Shown here: in pieces, positions 18,046 through 25,530 of the stretch
Position numbering within the stretch: position 1 is the stretch's first letter
Layout: the number at the start of each line of letters is the position of its first letter
NCBI RefSeq assembly: GCF_003952165.1
Contig: NZ_RXFT01000006.1
Coordinates: 310,001-374,000, forward strand
Origin: Variovorax guangxiensis
GTDB lineage: Bacteria; Pseudomonadota; Gammaproteobacteria; Burkholderiales; Burkholderiaceae_C
DNA: 64,000 nt
Direction of reading: 5' to 3'
The notes under the pieces: generated by a model
What the model saw: the letters and a program-made list of their open reading frames with translations, nothing else
The model's database searches: none
Told to the model about the DNA's origin: nothing
Program-made: the position numbers and the translations under genes

Positions 18046-20091
18046 CTATTGCTGCTGTTGCCTCGGGTCGCCGGGGCGGTGCTGCTGGTGTTGCTGTTGC
18101 TGCTGGCGTGCCGCGGCAGCGGCCGCCATGCGTTGCTGCTGCTGTTGTTGCTGGGCCTGCTGCTGTTGCTGGTGCGCCATCTGTTGAGCCTGCTGCTGGG
18201 CCCTGGCCTGTTGCTGCTGCATCTGCTGCTGGCGCTGTTGCTGCATGGCCTGCATCTGCTGTTGTTGCTGTTGCATGCGCGCGGCCTGCTGCTGGGCCTG
18301 CTGCTGCGCCTGTTGCTGCGCCTGTTGTTGCCGGCGCATCTGCTCCTGCTGCGCTGCCTGCTGTTGCTGCTGGCGAGCCTGGTTCTGTGCCTGCTGTTGC
18401 TGCATGGCCTGCTGGCGCTGGATCTGCTCCTGTTGCCGCTGCGCCTGTTGTTGCGCGCGCGCCTGTTGATCGGCCTGCTGCTGGCGGCGCATCTGCTCCT
18501 GCTGACTCTGCTGGTTGCGTGATTGTTCGAGCTGGGCCTGCTGTTGGCGCCGTTGCTCCTGCGCGGCCTGTTGCTGCTGGCGTTGCTGCGCGAGCTGTGC
18601 CTGTTGTTGGGCTTGCTGTTGCTGCTGTTGAGGCTGCATCAGGCCTCGCGCCTGGCGAGCCTGCTGGTCGCGCGCCTGCTGCTGGGCCTGTTGCTGCGCC
18701 TGTTGTTGCCGGCGCGTCTGCTCCTGCTGCTGCGCCTGCTGTTGCTGCTGGCGGGCCTGGTTCTGTGCCTGCTGTTGCTGCATGGCCTGCTGGCGCCGGA
18801 CTTGCTCCTGTTGCCGCTGCTGGGCTTGCTGTTGCGCACGAGCCTGTTGTTGCTGCTGTTGGGTGAGCGCGGCCTGCTGCTGGAGGCGTTGTTGCTGCTG
18901 TTGCTGTGCCTGCTGCTGCTGCTGCTGGGCGAAGAGGGCTCGTTGCTGTTGCTGCTGCAGTTGCTGCGCGGCCCCCGGGCCCGCTGCGAAATTGGGCGGC
19001 GCTCCCGGAGGCAGCGCGCCTCGCGGTCCGGCATTGTTGTTGTAGACATTGACGTTGCGCACGTTGTTGACCACCGTGGTCGAACGCGAGACGTAGGTGC
19101 TGTTGTTGTAGACCACGGCGGGCCGCGCGAAGGCCGGCTGAGGGGCGGGGCCCCGGTCGCGCCAGCGCGGTGCGCCCCAGTTCATGTTCCACGAGTGCCA
19201 GCCCCAGTTGTGGCGCTCCAGCGCGGCACCCACGATCACGCCCGTGCCGAAGGCGAGCGCGCCGGCGGCCAGCACCTGGCCGCTGCTGTAGCCCGGCGAT
19301 ACCACCTGGACCGGCGGTGCATAGGCATAGCCCGGATACACCGGCTGCGGCGCACCGTAGATTACCTCCGGATCGTAGGCGGGCACGTACACCACATCAG
19401 GCTGCACGGGCTCGATGGTGATGAACTCCTGCGGCGGCTCGATCACCGCGGGGCCCGCATACACGGGCTGCACGTCGGGCGCGGGCGCATAGTTCGGCGG
19501 CGGCGCGGCTGTGACCACGCGCATCTTGTCGTTGTTCTTGAGGCGGCCGGCCTTCGCCGCGCGCTGGCGCATGACCTGGATCGCGTTCATCACGTCGGCC
19601 GGGTCGTTGTAGTAGGCCTGCCCGAGCGCCTGGGTCCAAGGGATGTTGCTGGCCATCTGGTCGATGACGGGGCGGAACGCGGTGAGCGACTTCACGCTCG
19701 GGTCCCAGGGCTGCTGGTTGGCCGCATCGGCCAGCGGGCCTGCCTTGAGGTTGCGGTTCTGCGCGAGCCAATCGTGCGCCGCTGTGATCTGGTCGGGGTA
19801 GGTGGCGCCGGCCAGGATCTGCGCGACCAGCTTGTCGGGATACAGCGCGATGGGGGCGACCATCTGGTAGAGCTGCTCGGCGCTGGGCGGCGTGTAGGCG
19901 GCCTGAACAGGAGCGGCCGTGGGCGGCTGCGTCTGCGGCACGGACGGGGCAGGGATGCCGGTCGCCGGGTCCTGTGCCGAAACAGCGGCAGCGGGCGTGC
20001 TCGGGGACTTGTCGCAGCCTGTGAGGACGAGGGCGCCGATGCACAGCGAGATCGTCAACAGCCGCGGGGCGGTGGAGAGATTTTTTGTCAT
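18046..20091 (-). CDS. DUF3300 lipoprotein with a long Gln-rich C-terminus
   Basis: The approximately 681-aa protein starts MTKNLSTAPRLLTISLCI and has a lipobox (LVLTGC) near residue 26. The DUF3300 domain lies at about residues 55-230 (QLYQMVAPIALYPDKLVAQI, PDQITAAHDWLAQN, PDVVYVPAYDPEVIYG). A Pro/Tyr-rich linker and a Gly-Trp-rich segment (GWHSWNMNWGAPRW) follow. The last 300 residues are almost entirely Gln, Ala and Arg, with an in-frame duplication. DUF3300 has no assigned biochemical function; the lipobox places it in the envelope. An in-frame ATG at 20103 is an alternative start. A 20-base hairpin lies upstream. Confidence 0.85.
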   Translation of the reverse strand: MTKNLSTAPRLLTISLCIGALVLTGCDKSPSTPAAAVSAQDPATGIPAPSVPQTQPPTAAPVQAAYTPPSAEQLYQMVAPIALYPDKLVAQILAGATYPDQITAAHDWLAQNRNLKAGPLADAANQQPWDPSVKSLTAFRPVIDQMASNIPWTQALGQAYYNDPADVMNAIQVMRQRAAKAGRLKNNDKMRVVTAAPPPNYAPAPDVQPVYAGPAVIEPPQEFITIEPVQPDVVYVPAYDPEVIYGAPQPVYPGYAYAPPVQVVSPGYSSGQVLAAGALAFGTGVIVGAALERHNWGWHSWNMNWGAPRWRDRGPAPQPAFARPAVVYNNSTYVSRSTTVVNNVRNVNVYNNNAGPRGALPPGAPPNFAAGPGAAQQLQQQQQRALFAQQQQQQAQQQQQQRLQQQAALTQQQQQQARAQQQAQQRQQEQVRRQQAMQQQQAQNQARQQQQQAQQQEQTRRQQQAQQQAQQQARDQQARQARGLMQPQQQQQQAQQQAQLAQQRQQQQAAQEQRRQQQAQLEQSRNQQSQQEQMRRQQQADQQARAQQQAQRQQEQIQRQQAMQQQQAQNQARQQQQQAAQQEQMRRQQQAQQQAQQQAQQQAARMQQQQQQMQAMQQQRQQQMQQQQARAQQQAQQMAHQQQQQAQQQQQQQRMAAAAAARQQQQQHQQHRPGDPRQQQQ
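18300..18843 (-). repeat. Direct duplication inside the Gln-rich region of the DUF3300 gene
   Basis: About 165 bases at 18300-18465 recur at about 18678-18843 with an offset of 378 bases (exactly 126 codons), sharing long identical runs such as CCTGTTGTTGCCGGCGC at 18321 and 18699. The surrounding 900 bases are CTG/TTG-rich on the plus strand, that is CAG/CAA Gln codons on the coding strand. Length variation by slippage or recombination is likely here. Confidence 0.75.
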
Positions 20092-20235
20092 CTGGAGTTC
20101 CATGAGGACGCCGGCGTCGTGCCCGGAACTTCTTCAACGGTGCCCGGCTGCAGGCGATGACAGAGCCTGCGCCGTGGATGCAACGGTCTGTGTCGGCTCC
20201 CTGCCGTCAAGCCTGTCGGCGCAGAACCACACGGC

Positions 20236-20255
20236 CCGGAGGCCATCGCCTCCGG
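20236..20255. other. Intergenic hairpin between DUF3299 and DUF3300 genes
   Basis: CCGGAGGC (20236-20243) and GCCTCCGG (20248-20255) form a perfect 8-bp stem with a CATC loop, 28 bases beyond the DUF3299 stop. No T-run follows on either strand, so a classic terminator is not supported; mRNA end stabilisation or attenuation between the Zrg-like operon and the DUF3300 gene is possible. Confidence 0.45.
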
Positions 20256-20283
20256 TGCCCGATGGCGGCAGCAGCCGCCGGCC

Positions 20284-20922
20284 TTACTTGGAGCCGCCGG
20301 TGTACTTGGTGACGGTGGCCGCGCTCACGTGATAGCCGCTCACGCCCATCATCGAATCGTTGCGCAGGGTCTGCAGCTTGCCGGTGACCCACACGGTGTC
20401 CATCGCGCGGAACTTGGCACCCTTCTGCGGCACCACGTGCAGGATCTGGTTGGCCGGCGGCGGCGGCGTGTGGATGCAGGCGCCGAAGTAGGGCACCAGC
20501 AGGAACTCGGTGACTTCGCCCTTGGCTTCTTCGAGCGGCACGATGAAGCCGGGTATCTTGATCTCGGTGCCGTTCATCGCGGGGTTGGTCGGTGCGTTGT
20601 TCGACACCTCCTGCATCTTCATGAGCAGTTCGTTGGCGCGCGGGTCGCCGTCGTCGAGCGCGCTCAGGTCCATGCCCTTGAACTCCTTGGCCGGGTCCCA
20701 GTCCTTGGGCACCAGCTCTTCCCAGGTGATCTGGCGCGGCTGGCCCGGCGTGGCCTTGGCCGGCGTCGCGGACGCGGCCTTGCCGCCCAGCGGATTGGTG
20801 GCGGTGGTGTCCTTGGGCGCGGGCTCCGCGGCCCATGCGGCGGCCGCGAGGCCGGCACCGGCGATCAGCATTGAAAGCCGCATGAAAGCTTTGCTGGTGG
20901 AGGTCGCGTGTGTGAAGGGCAT
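20284..20922 (-). CDS. DUF3299 periplasmic protein, Zrg-associated
   Basis: The 212-aa protein has a signal peptide (LSMLIAGAGLAAAAWA-AE), then TWEELVPKDWDP, TEIKIPGFIVPLE, LLVPYFGACIHTPPPPANQI and DTVWVTGKL, the DUF3299 core with one conserved Cys in the GACIHTPPPP motif. As I recall, DUF3299 proteins accompany DUF2796 (ZrgA) in the zinc-responsive zrg locus of Vibrio, and the same neighbours occur here. The Cys-His-Pro motif resembles a metal or heme contact, but no role is established. GAGGA lies 8 bases before the ATG, and the gene begins 3 bases after the permease stop. Confidence 0.85.
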   Translation of the reverse strand: MPFTHATSTSKAFMRLSMLIAGAGLAAAAWAAEPAPKDTTATNPLGGKAASATPAKATPGQPRQITWEELVPKDWDPAKEFKGMDLSALDDGDPRANELLMKMQEVSNNAPTNPAMNGTEIKIPGFIVPLEEAKGEVTEFLLVPYFGACIHTPPPPANQILHVVPQKGAKFRAMDTVWVTGKLQTLRNDSMMGVSGYHVSAATVTKYTGGSK

Positions 20923-20925
20923 GGT

Positions 20926-22188
20926 TCAAATCCTCGGCGAGAGGCCGTCTGCAAGGGAGAGTCGATAGGCGCGGATGCCGGGCAGCAGGCTCGCCAGCCA
21001 TCCGGCGACCAGCAGGCTCGCCATCAGCAGCCATTCGTTCAGTGTAGGTTCGGAAAGGCTCAGTGTCAGCCCGAACTGCGACTGCAGCCATGGCGAGAGC
21101 AGGGCGATGCCCAGCACCGCCATCACGAGGCCCAGCGCGACGCCCAGCACGGTGACCATCGCGCCTTCGAGCGCGAGCAGGGCCAGCACATGCCGCAGGC
21201 CCGCGCCCACGGCACGCAGCACCGCGAGCTCGCGGCGCCGCTCGTTGAGGCCCGCCATCACCACCGACACCAGCCCCGCGAGGCTCACCAGCGCCACCAG
21301 CGCCGACATCAGCAGCAGCGCGTTCTCGCCGATGCCGATCACGCTCCACAACTCGTCGAGCGCCACGCCGGGCAGGATGGCCATCAGCGGCTCGCCGGTG
21401 TAGGTCGAGATCCAGCGCTGCACGCCGAACACGGCCGCGCGGTTCTTCAGGCCCACCAGCACGGCTGTCACGTTCTTGGGTGTGAGGTCGAACTTGCGCA
21501 CCTGCTCCGGCGAGATGTGCACGCCCGGCATCGGCGCGCCGCCCACCCATTCGAGGTGGATGGCCTCCATGGCCGCGAGGCCGATGTGCACCGTGCGGTC
21601 GACCGGCGTGCCGGTGCGCGCGAGTACGCCGACCACGGTGAAGGGCTTGTCCGCATGCTCGGCCACGTTGAGCTCGCCGCTGCCGTGCGCGAGCGTGATC
21701 TTCTGGCCCACGTGGTAGCCGAGCTTGTCGGCCACCTCGGCGCCCACCACCGCGTCGAACAGCTCGCTGAAGGGCTTGCCTTCGCGCAGCTTCAGCGTCT
21801 GCCTGTCGCCGTAGCGGAAGTGCGTGAAGTAGTCGGTGGAGGTGGCCAGCACCGCGAAGCCGCGATGCGAGTCGCCCAGCGACAGCGGCACCACCCAGTC
21901 GACGCCCGGATGCGCCGAAAGCGCCTGCACGCTCTTCCACGAGATGTTGTTGGTGGCCGCGCCGATGCGGAACACCGAGTACAGCAGCAACTGCGTGGAG
22001 CCGGTGCGCGCGCCCACGATCAGGTCGGTGCCCGAGACGGACGATGCGAAGTTCTCGCGCAGCTCGGTGCGGATGCGTTCGACGCCCAGCAGAAGGAAGG
22101 TCGAGAGCGCGATGGAGAACACGGTGAGCGCCAGCGTGAAGCGCCGGTTCCAGGCGCTGCGCCATGCAATGGAGAAGAGCGCTTTCAT
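20926..22188 (-). CDS. FtsX/MacB-type ABC transporter permease
   Basis: The 420-aa membrane protein has one N-terminal helix (LALTVFSIALSTFLLLGV), a periplasmic domain of about 220 residues and three C-terminal helices, ending in an RLSLADGLSPRI stretch. This is the FtsX-like topology of Lol/MacB-type type VII ABC systems, which act mechanically in the periplasm rather than importing solutes through a channel. Its start overlaps the ATPase stop (ATGA). DUF2796 and DUF3299 genes flank the pair, so it probably belongs to a zinc-linked Zrg-like system. Confidence 0.87.
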   Translation of the reverse strand: MKALFSIAWRSAWNRRFTLALTVFSIALSTFLLLGVERIRTELRENFASSVSGTDLIVGARTGSTQLLLYSVFRIGAATNNISWKSVQALSAHPGVDWVVPLSLGDSHRGFAVLATSTDYFTHFRYGDRQTLKLREGKPFSELFDAVVGAEVADKLGYHVGQKITLAHGSGELNVAEHADKPFTVVGVLARTGTPVDRTVHIGLAAMEAIHLEWVGGAPMPGVHISPEQVRKFDLTPKNVTAVLVGLKNRAAVFGVQRWISTYTGEPLMAILPGVALDELWSVIGIGENALLLMSALVALVSLAGLVSVVMAGLNERRRELAVLRAVGAGLRHVLALLALEGAMVTVLGVALGLVMAVLGIALLSPWLQSQFGLTLSLSEPTLNEWLLMASLLVAGWLASLLPGIRAYRLSLADGLSPRI

Positions 22189-22934
22189 GCATCCACCGCC
22201 ATCGCGCTGGTCGCCGCGCGGTTGATCTCGGGCAGCAGCACATGCCGCGCGAAGCGCTGCGCGATGCGCTGGTCGTGGCTCACGAACACGAGCGCGCTGT
22301 GGTGCTCGGCGCAGGCCGTGAGCAGCACGTCGAGAAAGGCTTCGCGCCGGTCCTCGTCGAGCGCGGAGGTGGGCTCGTCGGCGATCACCACCTCGGGCTG
22401 GCCGATGAGCGCGCGCGCCGCGGCCACGCGCTGCTGCTGGCCCACGGAGAGCTGCAGCGCCTGGCGGTTCCACAGGTTGCGGTCCAGGCCCATCTGGTCG
22501 AGCAGGTGTTCGGCTTCGCCACGCGAGCTGCCGTTGCGCGATGCATTGGCCTCGCGCCGCTGCGAGAAGCGGCAGGGCAGCAGCACGTTGTCGATCACGC
22601 TCAGGTAAGGCAGAAGATTGAACTGCTGGAAGATGTAGCCCACGTGCGCCACGCGGCTGCGGTCGCGCTGCGTGCCCGAGAGCTTCGACCAGTCGTGGCC
22701 CAGCAGCGTGACGCGGCCTTCGTCGGCCACCAGCACGCCGGCCAGCAGCGACAGCAGCGTGCTCTTGCCGCAGCCGCTGGGCCCATGCAGGAACACCGAC
22801 TCGCCTGCCGAGATGCGAAAGGCCTCGATGTCGATGCACGGGGCCTTGGCCGAAGGCCATGTGAAGCGCAGCGCCTCGGCCGCAAGCACGATGCGCAGGG
22901 CCGAGGAGGCCTGCGCCGAAGGGAGGTCGCTCAC
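22185..22934 (-). CDS. ABC transporter ATP-binding protein, LolD/MacB-type
   Basis: The 249-aa ATPase starts at GTG and has Walker A HGPSGCGKSTLL, Q-loop IFQQFNLLPYL, signature LSVGQQQRVAAARAL (Val in place of the usual second Gly-adjacent residue) and Walker B VVIADEPTSALDED. It energises the FtsX-type permease encoded next. It lies 4 bases behind the DUF2796 gene and overlaps the permease gene by 4 bases, so all are co-translated. Confidence 0.9.
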   Translation of the reverse strand: MSDLPSAQASSALRIVLAAEALRFTWPSAKAPCIDIEAFRISAGESVFLHGPSGCGKSTLLSLLAGVLVADEGRVTLLGHDWSKLSGTQRDRSRVAHVGYIFQQFNLLPYLSVIDNVLLPCRFSQRREANASRNGSSRGEAEHLLDQMGLDRNLWNRQALQLSVGQQQRVAAARALIGQPEVVIADEPTSALDEDRREAFLDVLLTACAEHHSALVFVSHDQRIAQRFARHVLLPEINRAATSAMAVDA

Positions 22935-22938
22935 GGCG

Positions 22939-23517
22939 TCACTTGCCCCAGCTCAGGCGTGCGGGCTGGGCCGCCTGCGCGCCGGCGGGGCGCTTGAGCT
23001 GGCGCTTGAACTGGCCCTGCGCGGTGGCGATCTGTGAATCGATCTGGCGCAGGCCCTTGAAGGCGCCGAACAGGTTCAGGTCGATGAACTTCGCGGCGGC
23101 CGCATTGGTGCAGTTGAAGGAGAAGGTGGCGTCGAGGTCGGCATGGCCGACGGGTTCGTTCGGATCGGGATTGCCGAGACCCAGCGCGCCGGAACGCAGG
23201 TCGACCGGGCCCAGCTTGCAGTTGGCGGCGGGGTCGACGATGAAGAGCTTGTCGGCTGCGCGCAGCTGGGCGACGGCGTCTTCGACGATCTTTTTCTCGG
23301 CGTCGGTCTTGGGCGCGCGCTCGAAGCCCACGATGTTGTCGAGCGGGGATTCCATGTCGATCACCACCGTGGGGCCGTCGACGGCCACGTCGAGCTTGAG
23401 CTGGCCGTGCACGTGGGCGTGCTGCTGCTGGGCCTGGGCGGTGAGGAACGGTGCTGCCGCGAGGAGCGCGGCTGCGATTGCGAGACCGGTGGTGCGTCGG
23501 AGTCGGATGTGCTTCAT
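22939..23517 (-). CDS. DUF2796 / ZrgA-family zinc-associated periplasmic protein
   Basis: The 192-aa protein has a signal peptide (TTGLAIAAALLAAAPFLTAQA), then the family-defining His cluster HAHVHGQLKLDVAVDG at the mature N-terminus and VVIDMESPLDNIVGFE. A conserved Cys pair occurs at ANCKLG and FSFNCTN. ZrgA proteins are zinc-regulated and implicated in zinc uptake in Vibrio (family knowledge). It lacks the long internal His-rich loop seen in many members, leaving only the N-terminal His residues. Its ATG overlaps the stop of the sulfurtransferase gene (ATGA), an unusual coupling. Confidence 0.88.
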   Translation of the reverse strand: MKHIRLRRTTGLAIAAALLAAAPFLTAQAQQQHAHVHGQLKLDVAVDGPTVVIDMESPLDNIVGFERAPKTDAEKKIVEDAVAQLRAADKLFIVDPAANCKLGPVDLRSGALGLGNPDPNEPVGHADLDATFSFNCTNAAAAKFIDLNLFGAFKGLRQIDSQIATAQGQFKRQLKRPAGAQAAQPARLSWGK

Positions 23518-24422
23518 GGTTCAGCGCCTTGCCGGGTCGGCAGCCCCGGCGTGTTGCTCCATTCGCTCCAGCTGCCGGCATAGAGCGCGGTCGTCCCGAA
23601 TCCCGCGATCTGCATGGCGAGCAGGTTGGGCACGGCGCTCACGCCGCTGCCGCACTGGTGGACGACTGTCGCCGCATCACGTCCCGCGAGCAGCGCTTCG
23701 AACTCGGCACGCAATTGCGATGCCGGCTTGAACTTGCCGTCGGGACCGATGTTGTCGGCGAAAGGCCGGTTCAGGGCCCCGGGGATGTGACCGGCGATCG
23801 GGTCCAGAGGTTCCATCTCGCCGCGGTAACGTGCACCGGCGCGTGCGTCGATCAGGTTCTGGTCAGGCTGGCCGAGCCGGCGCAACACTGTTTCGGTGGT
23901 CACGAGCTTCGCGATGGGCTCGCCCGCGACGAAGTTCGACTGGAAGCGCGCGGGTTCCTCGCGGCCGGTGACCTCGCCGCCAGCGGCCTGCCAGGCCTGC
24001 AGTCCGCCGTCGAGCACGGCCACCGCGTCGTGGCCCATCCACTTGAGCATCCACCACAGGCGGCCGCAGTAGTTGGCGCCGTTGCGGTCGTACACCACGG
24101 CCTGCATGTCGTTGGCGAAGCCGATGCTGGAGAGCCACGCCGCGAACTTTTCGCGGCTGGGCAGCGGGTGGCGTCCGCCCGATGCGGGCACGCCGTCCTC
24201 CTGCGCCACGACGACTTCGCCGTGCGCGCCGGGAGCGCCGTGCTTGGCGCTGAGGTCGGTGTCGAGGTTGGCGTAGAGCGCGCCGGGGATGTGCGCCGCC
24301 GCATACAGCTGCGCGCCGGCTTCGGGCTTCATGAGGTCGAAGCTGCAGTCGAACACCATGAAAGGCTTGCCGCTGGCCTGCAGCTGCTGCAGCTGTTCGG
24401 CGGAGATGAGGGTGTCGTACAT
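23514..24422 (-). CDS. sseA: 3-mercaptopyruvate/thiosulfate sulfurtransferase
   Basis: This 302-aa two-domain rhodanese has the active-site loop VVHQCGSGVSA near residue 235. The CGSGV form is typical of mercaptopyruvate sulfurtransferases, while rhodaneses usually read CRKGV. The inactive N-terminal rhodanese domain carries MVFDCSFDL and YDRNGANYCGRLWWML; the conserved RGEMEPLDPIAGHIPGALN precedes the active domain. It moves sulfane sulfur from mercaptopyruvate to acceptors in the cytoplasm. AAGGAG lies 8 bases before the ATG. It overlaps the DUF2796 gene by 4 bases at its 3' end, linking sulfur transfer to the Zrg-like operon. Confidence 0.9.
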   Translation of the reverse strand: MYDTLISAEQLQQLQASGKPFMVFDCSFDLMKPEAGAQLYAAAHIPGALYANLDTDLSAKHGAPGAHGEVVVAQEDGVPASGGRHPLPSREKFAAWLSSIGFANDMQAVVYDRNGANYCGRLWWMLKWMGHDAVAVLDGGLQAWQAAGGEVTGREEPARFQSNFVAGEPIAKLVTTETVLRRLGQPDQNLIDARAGARYRGEMEPLDPIAGHIPGALNRPFADNIGPDGKFKPASQLRAEFEALLAGRDAATVVHQCGSGVSAVPNLLAMQIAGFGTTALYAGSWSEWSNTPGLPTRQGAEP

Positions 24423-24465
24423 GGCGCTTGCTCCTTGGGGAATCTGGAAATGCACGCTGCCTGCT

Positions 24466-25398
24466 TCAGTGCTCCTCGGCCGGGGCCTTGGGCACGGCCC
24501 GTTGTCGCAACACGGTTGCAGCAATGCCGCTCGCGATGATAAGGGCCATGCCCGCCCAGCCGGCCGCGTCGATCCGGTCATCGAACAGCACGACGCCGTA
24601 GAACGCGGCGAACACGATGCCCGAATACTGCAGGTTCGCAACCACCAGCGTGCCGGCCTGTGTCTTGGCGGTGGCGTAGGCGCGCGTCATGCACAGCTGG
24701 CCGAGCGCGGCGAGCAGGCCGATGGGCAGCAGCCACAGCGCATGCTCCCACGTCCAGGAAGTGCCGCCCGAAAAACCGGTGAACGTGGTGGCGATGGCGC
24801 CGGCCACGGCCGAGCCGACCGCGAAGTAGAAGACGGTACGCAGTTCGGGCTCGCCGATGCGCGACAGCGCCACCACCTGCATGTAGGCGAAGGCGGCCGT
24901 CAGCCCCGACAGCAGGCCCAGCAGGCCCGCGAAACCCTCGTTGCCGTTCACGCTGGGCTTGAGCATGAGCACTACGCCGACGAAGCCCGCGAGCACCGTC
25001 ATCGCCAGCGCGCCCTGCAGCGGCGGGCGCTCCACGCGGCCGTCGCGACCGGGCACGGGCACCCAGGCCAGCAGCGCGCCGCCGACCAGGAAGGCCGCGA
25101 CCCACACGCTGCTCATGTAGTTGAGCGTGACGGCGGTGGCCAGCGGCATGTGGGCGATGGCATAGAACCACGCACCCAGCGACACCACGCCGATGGTGCT
25201 GCGCCAGGCGTGCATGCCGGGGTAGCGCGTGGCCAGCGACACGCCGCGGTTGCGGGCCAGCAGCCAGAGGAAGACGATGCCGATCAGGCCGCGCCCGAGC
25301 ACCATCTCGCCGCTGTTGAACCACGCCGAGGCGACTTTCACGACCACGCTCATTGTGGCGAACAAAAAGGCCCCCAGCACCATCCACAGCGCTTGCAC
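24466..25398 (-). CDS. EamA/DMT-family transporter
   Basis: The 310-aa protein has ten predicted transmembrane helices in two EamA repeats (GAFLFATMSVVVKVASAWF at the start; LGQLCMTRAYATAKTQAGT in the second half), typical of metabolite exporters of the drug/metabolite superfamily. The start codon is GTG; its Shine-Dalgarno GGGAG derives from the edge of the intergenic repeat upstream. It ends 43 bases before the sulfurtransferase gene and may be co-transcribed with it. The exported compound is unknown. Confidence 0.87.
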   Translation of the reverse strand: MQALWMVLGAFLFATMSVVVKVASAWFNSGEMVLGRGLIGIVFLWLLARNRGVSLATRYPGMHAWRSTIGVVSLGAWFYAIAHMPLATAVTLNYMSSVWVAAFLVGGALLAWVPVPGRDGRVERPPLQGALAMTVLAGFVGVVLMLKPSVNGNEGFAGLLGLLSGLTAAFAYMQVVALSRIGEPELRTVFYFAVGSAVAGAIATTFTGFSGGTSWTWEHALWLLPIGLLAALGQLCMTRAYATAKTQAGTLVVANLQYSGIVFAAFYGVVLFDDRIDAAGWAGMALIIASGIAATVLRQRAVPKAPAEEH

Positions 25399-25410
25399 TA
25401 TTGACTCTCC

Positions 25411-25503
25411 CCCAGGCTTCGCGCACTTCGTGTCGCTTCTCCTACCCCCTCACCGGGGGCAACACCAACGGCCCGGCAAAGCCGGTTCCGTGGTGTTCCT
25501 GGA
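25411..25503 (+). repeat. Intergenic hairpin repeat, copy 1
   Basis: This approximately 93-base element begins CCCAGGCTTCGCGCACTTCG and ends with CCCGGCAAAGCCGGTTCCG, in which CCGGC-AAA-GCCGG folds as a hairpin. It also contains a CCCCCTCACCGGGGG hairpin. It matches the elements at 40979-41074 (opposite orientation) and 53680-53773. It lies between the Rieske and EamA genes, antisense to both, and touches the ribosome-binding site of the latter. Confidence 0.85.
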
Positions 25504-25530
25504 ACACCCGTCGATGCGGCAGCCATCGGC

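Noticed and set aside
18049..18522. Leucine-rich open frames on the plus strand over the Gln-rich gene end
   Set aside because: CAG/CAA repeats read in antisense give CTG/TTG Leu runs; the poly-Leu frames are shadows of the DUF3300 tail.
18300..18990. Possible CRISPR-like or minisatellite array
   Set aside because: The repeats are in-frame Gln codons of one gene with irregular unit length; no spacers and no cas genes.
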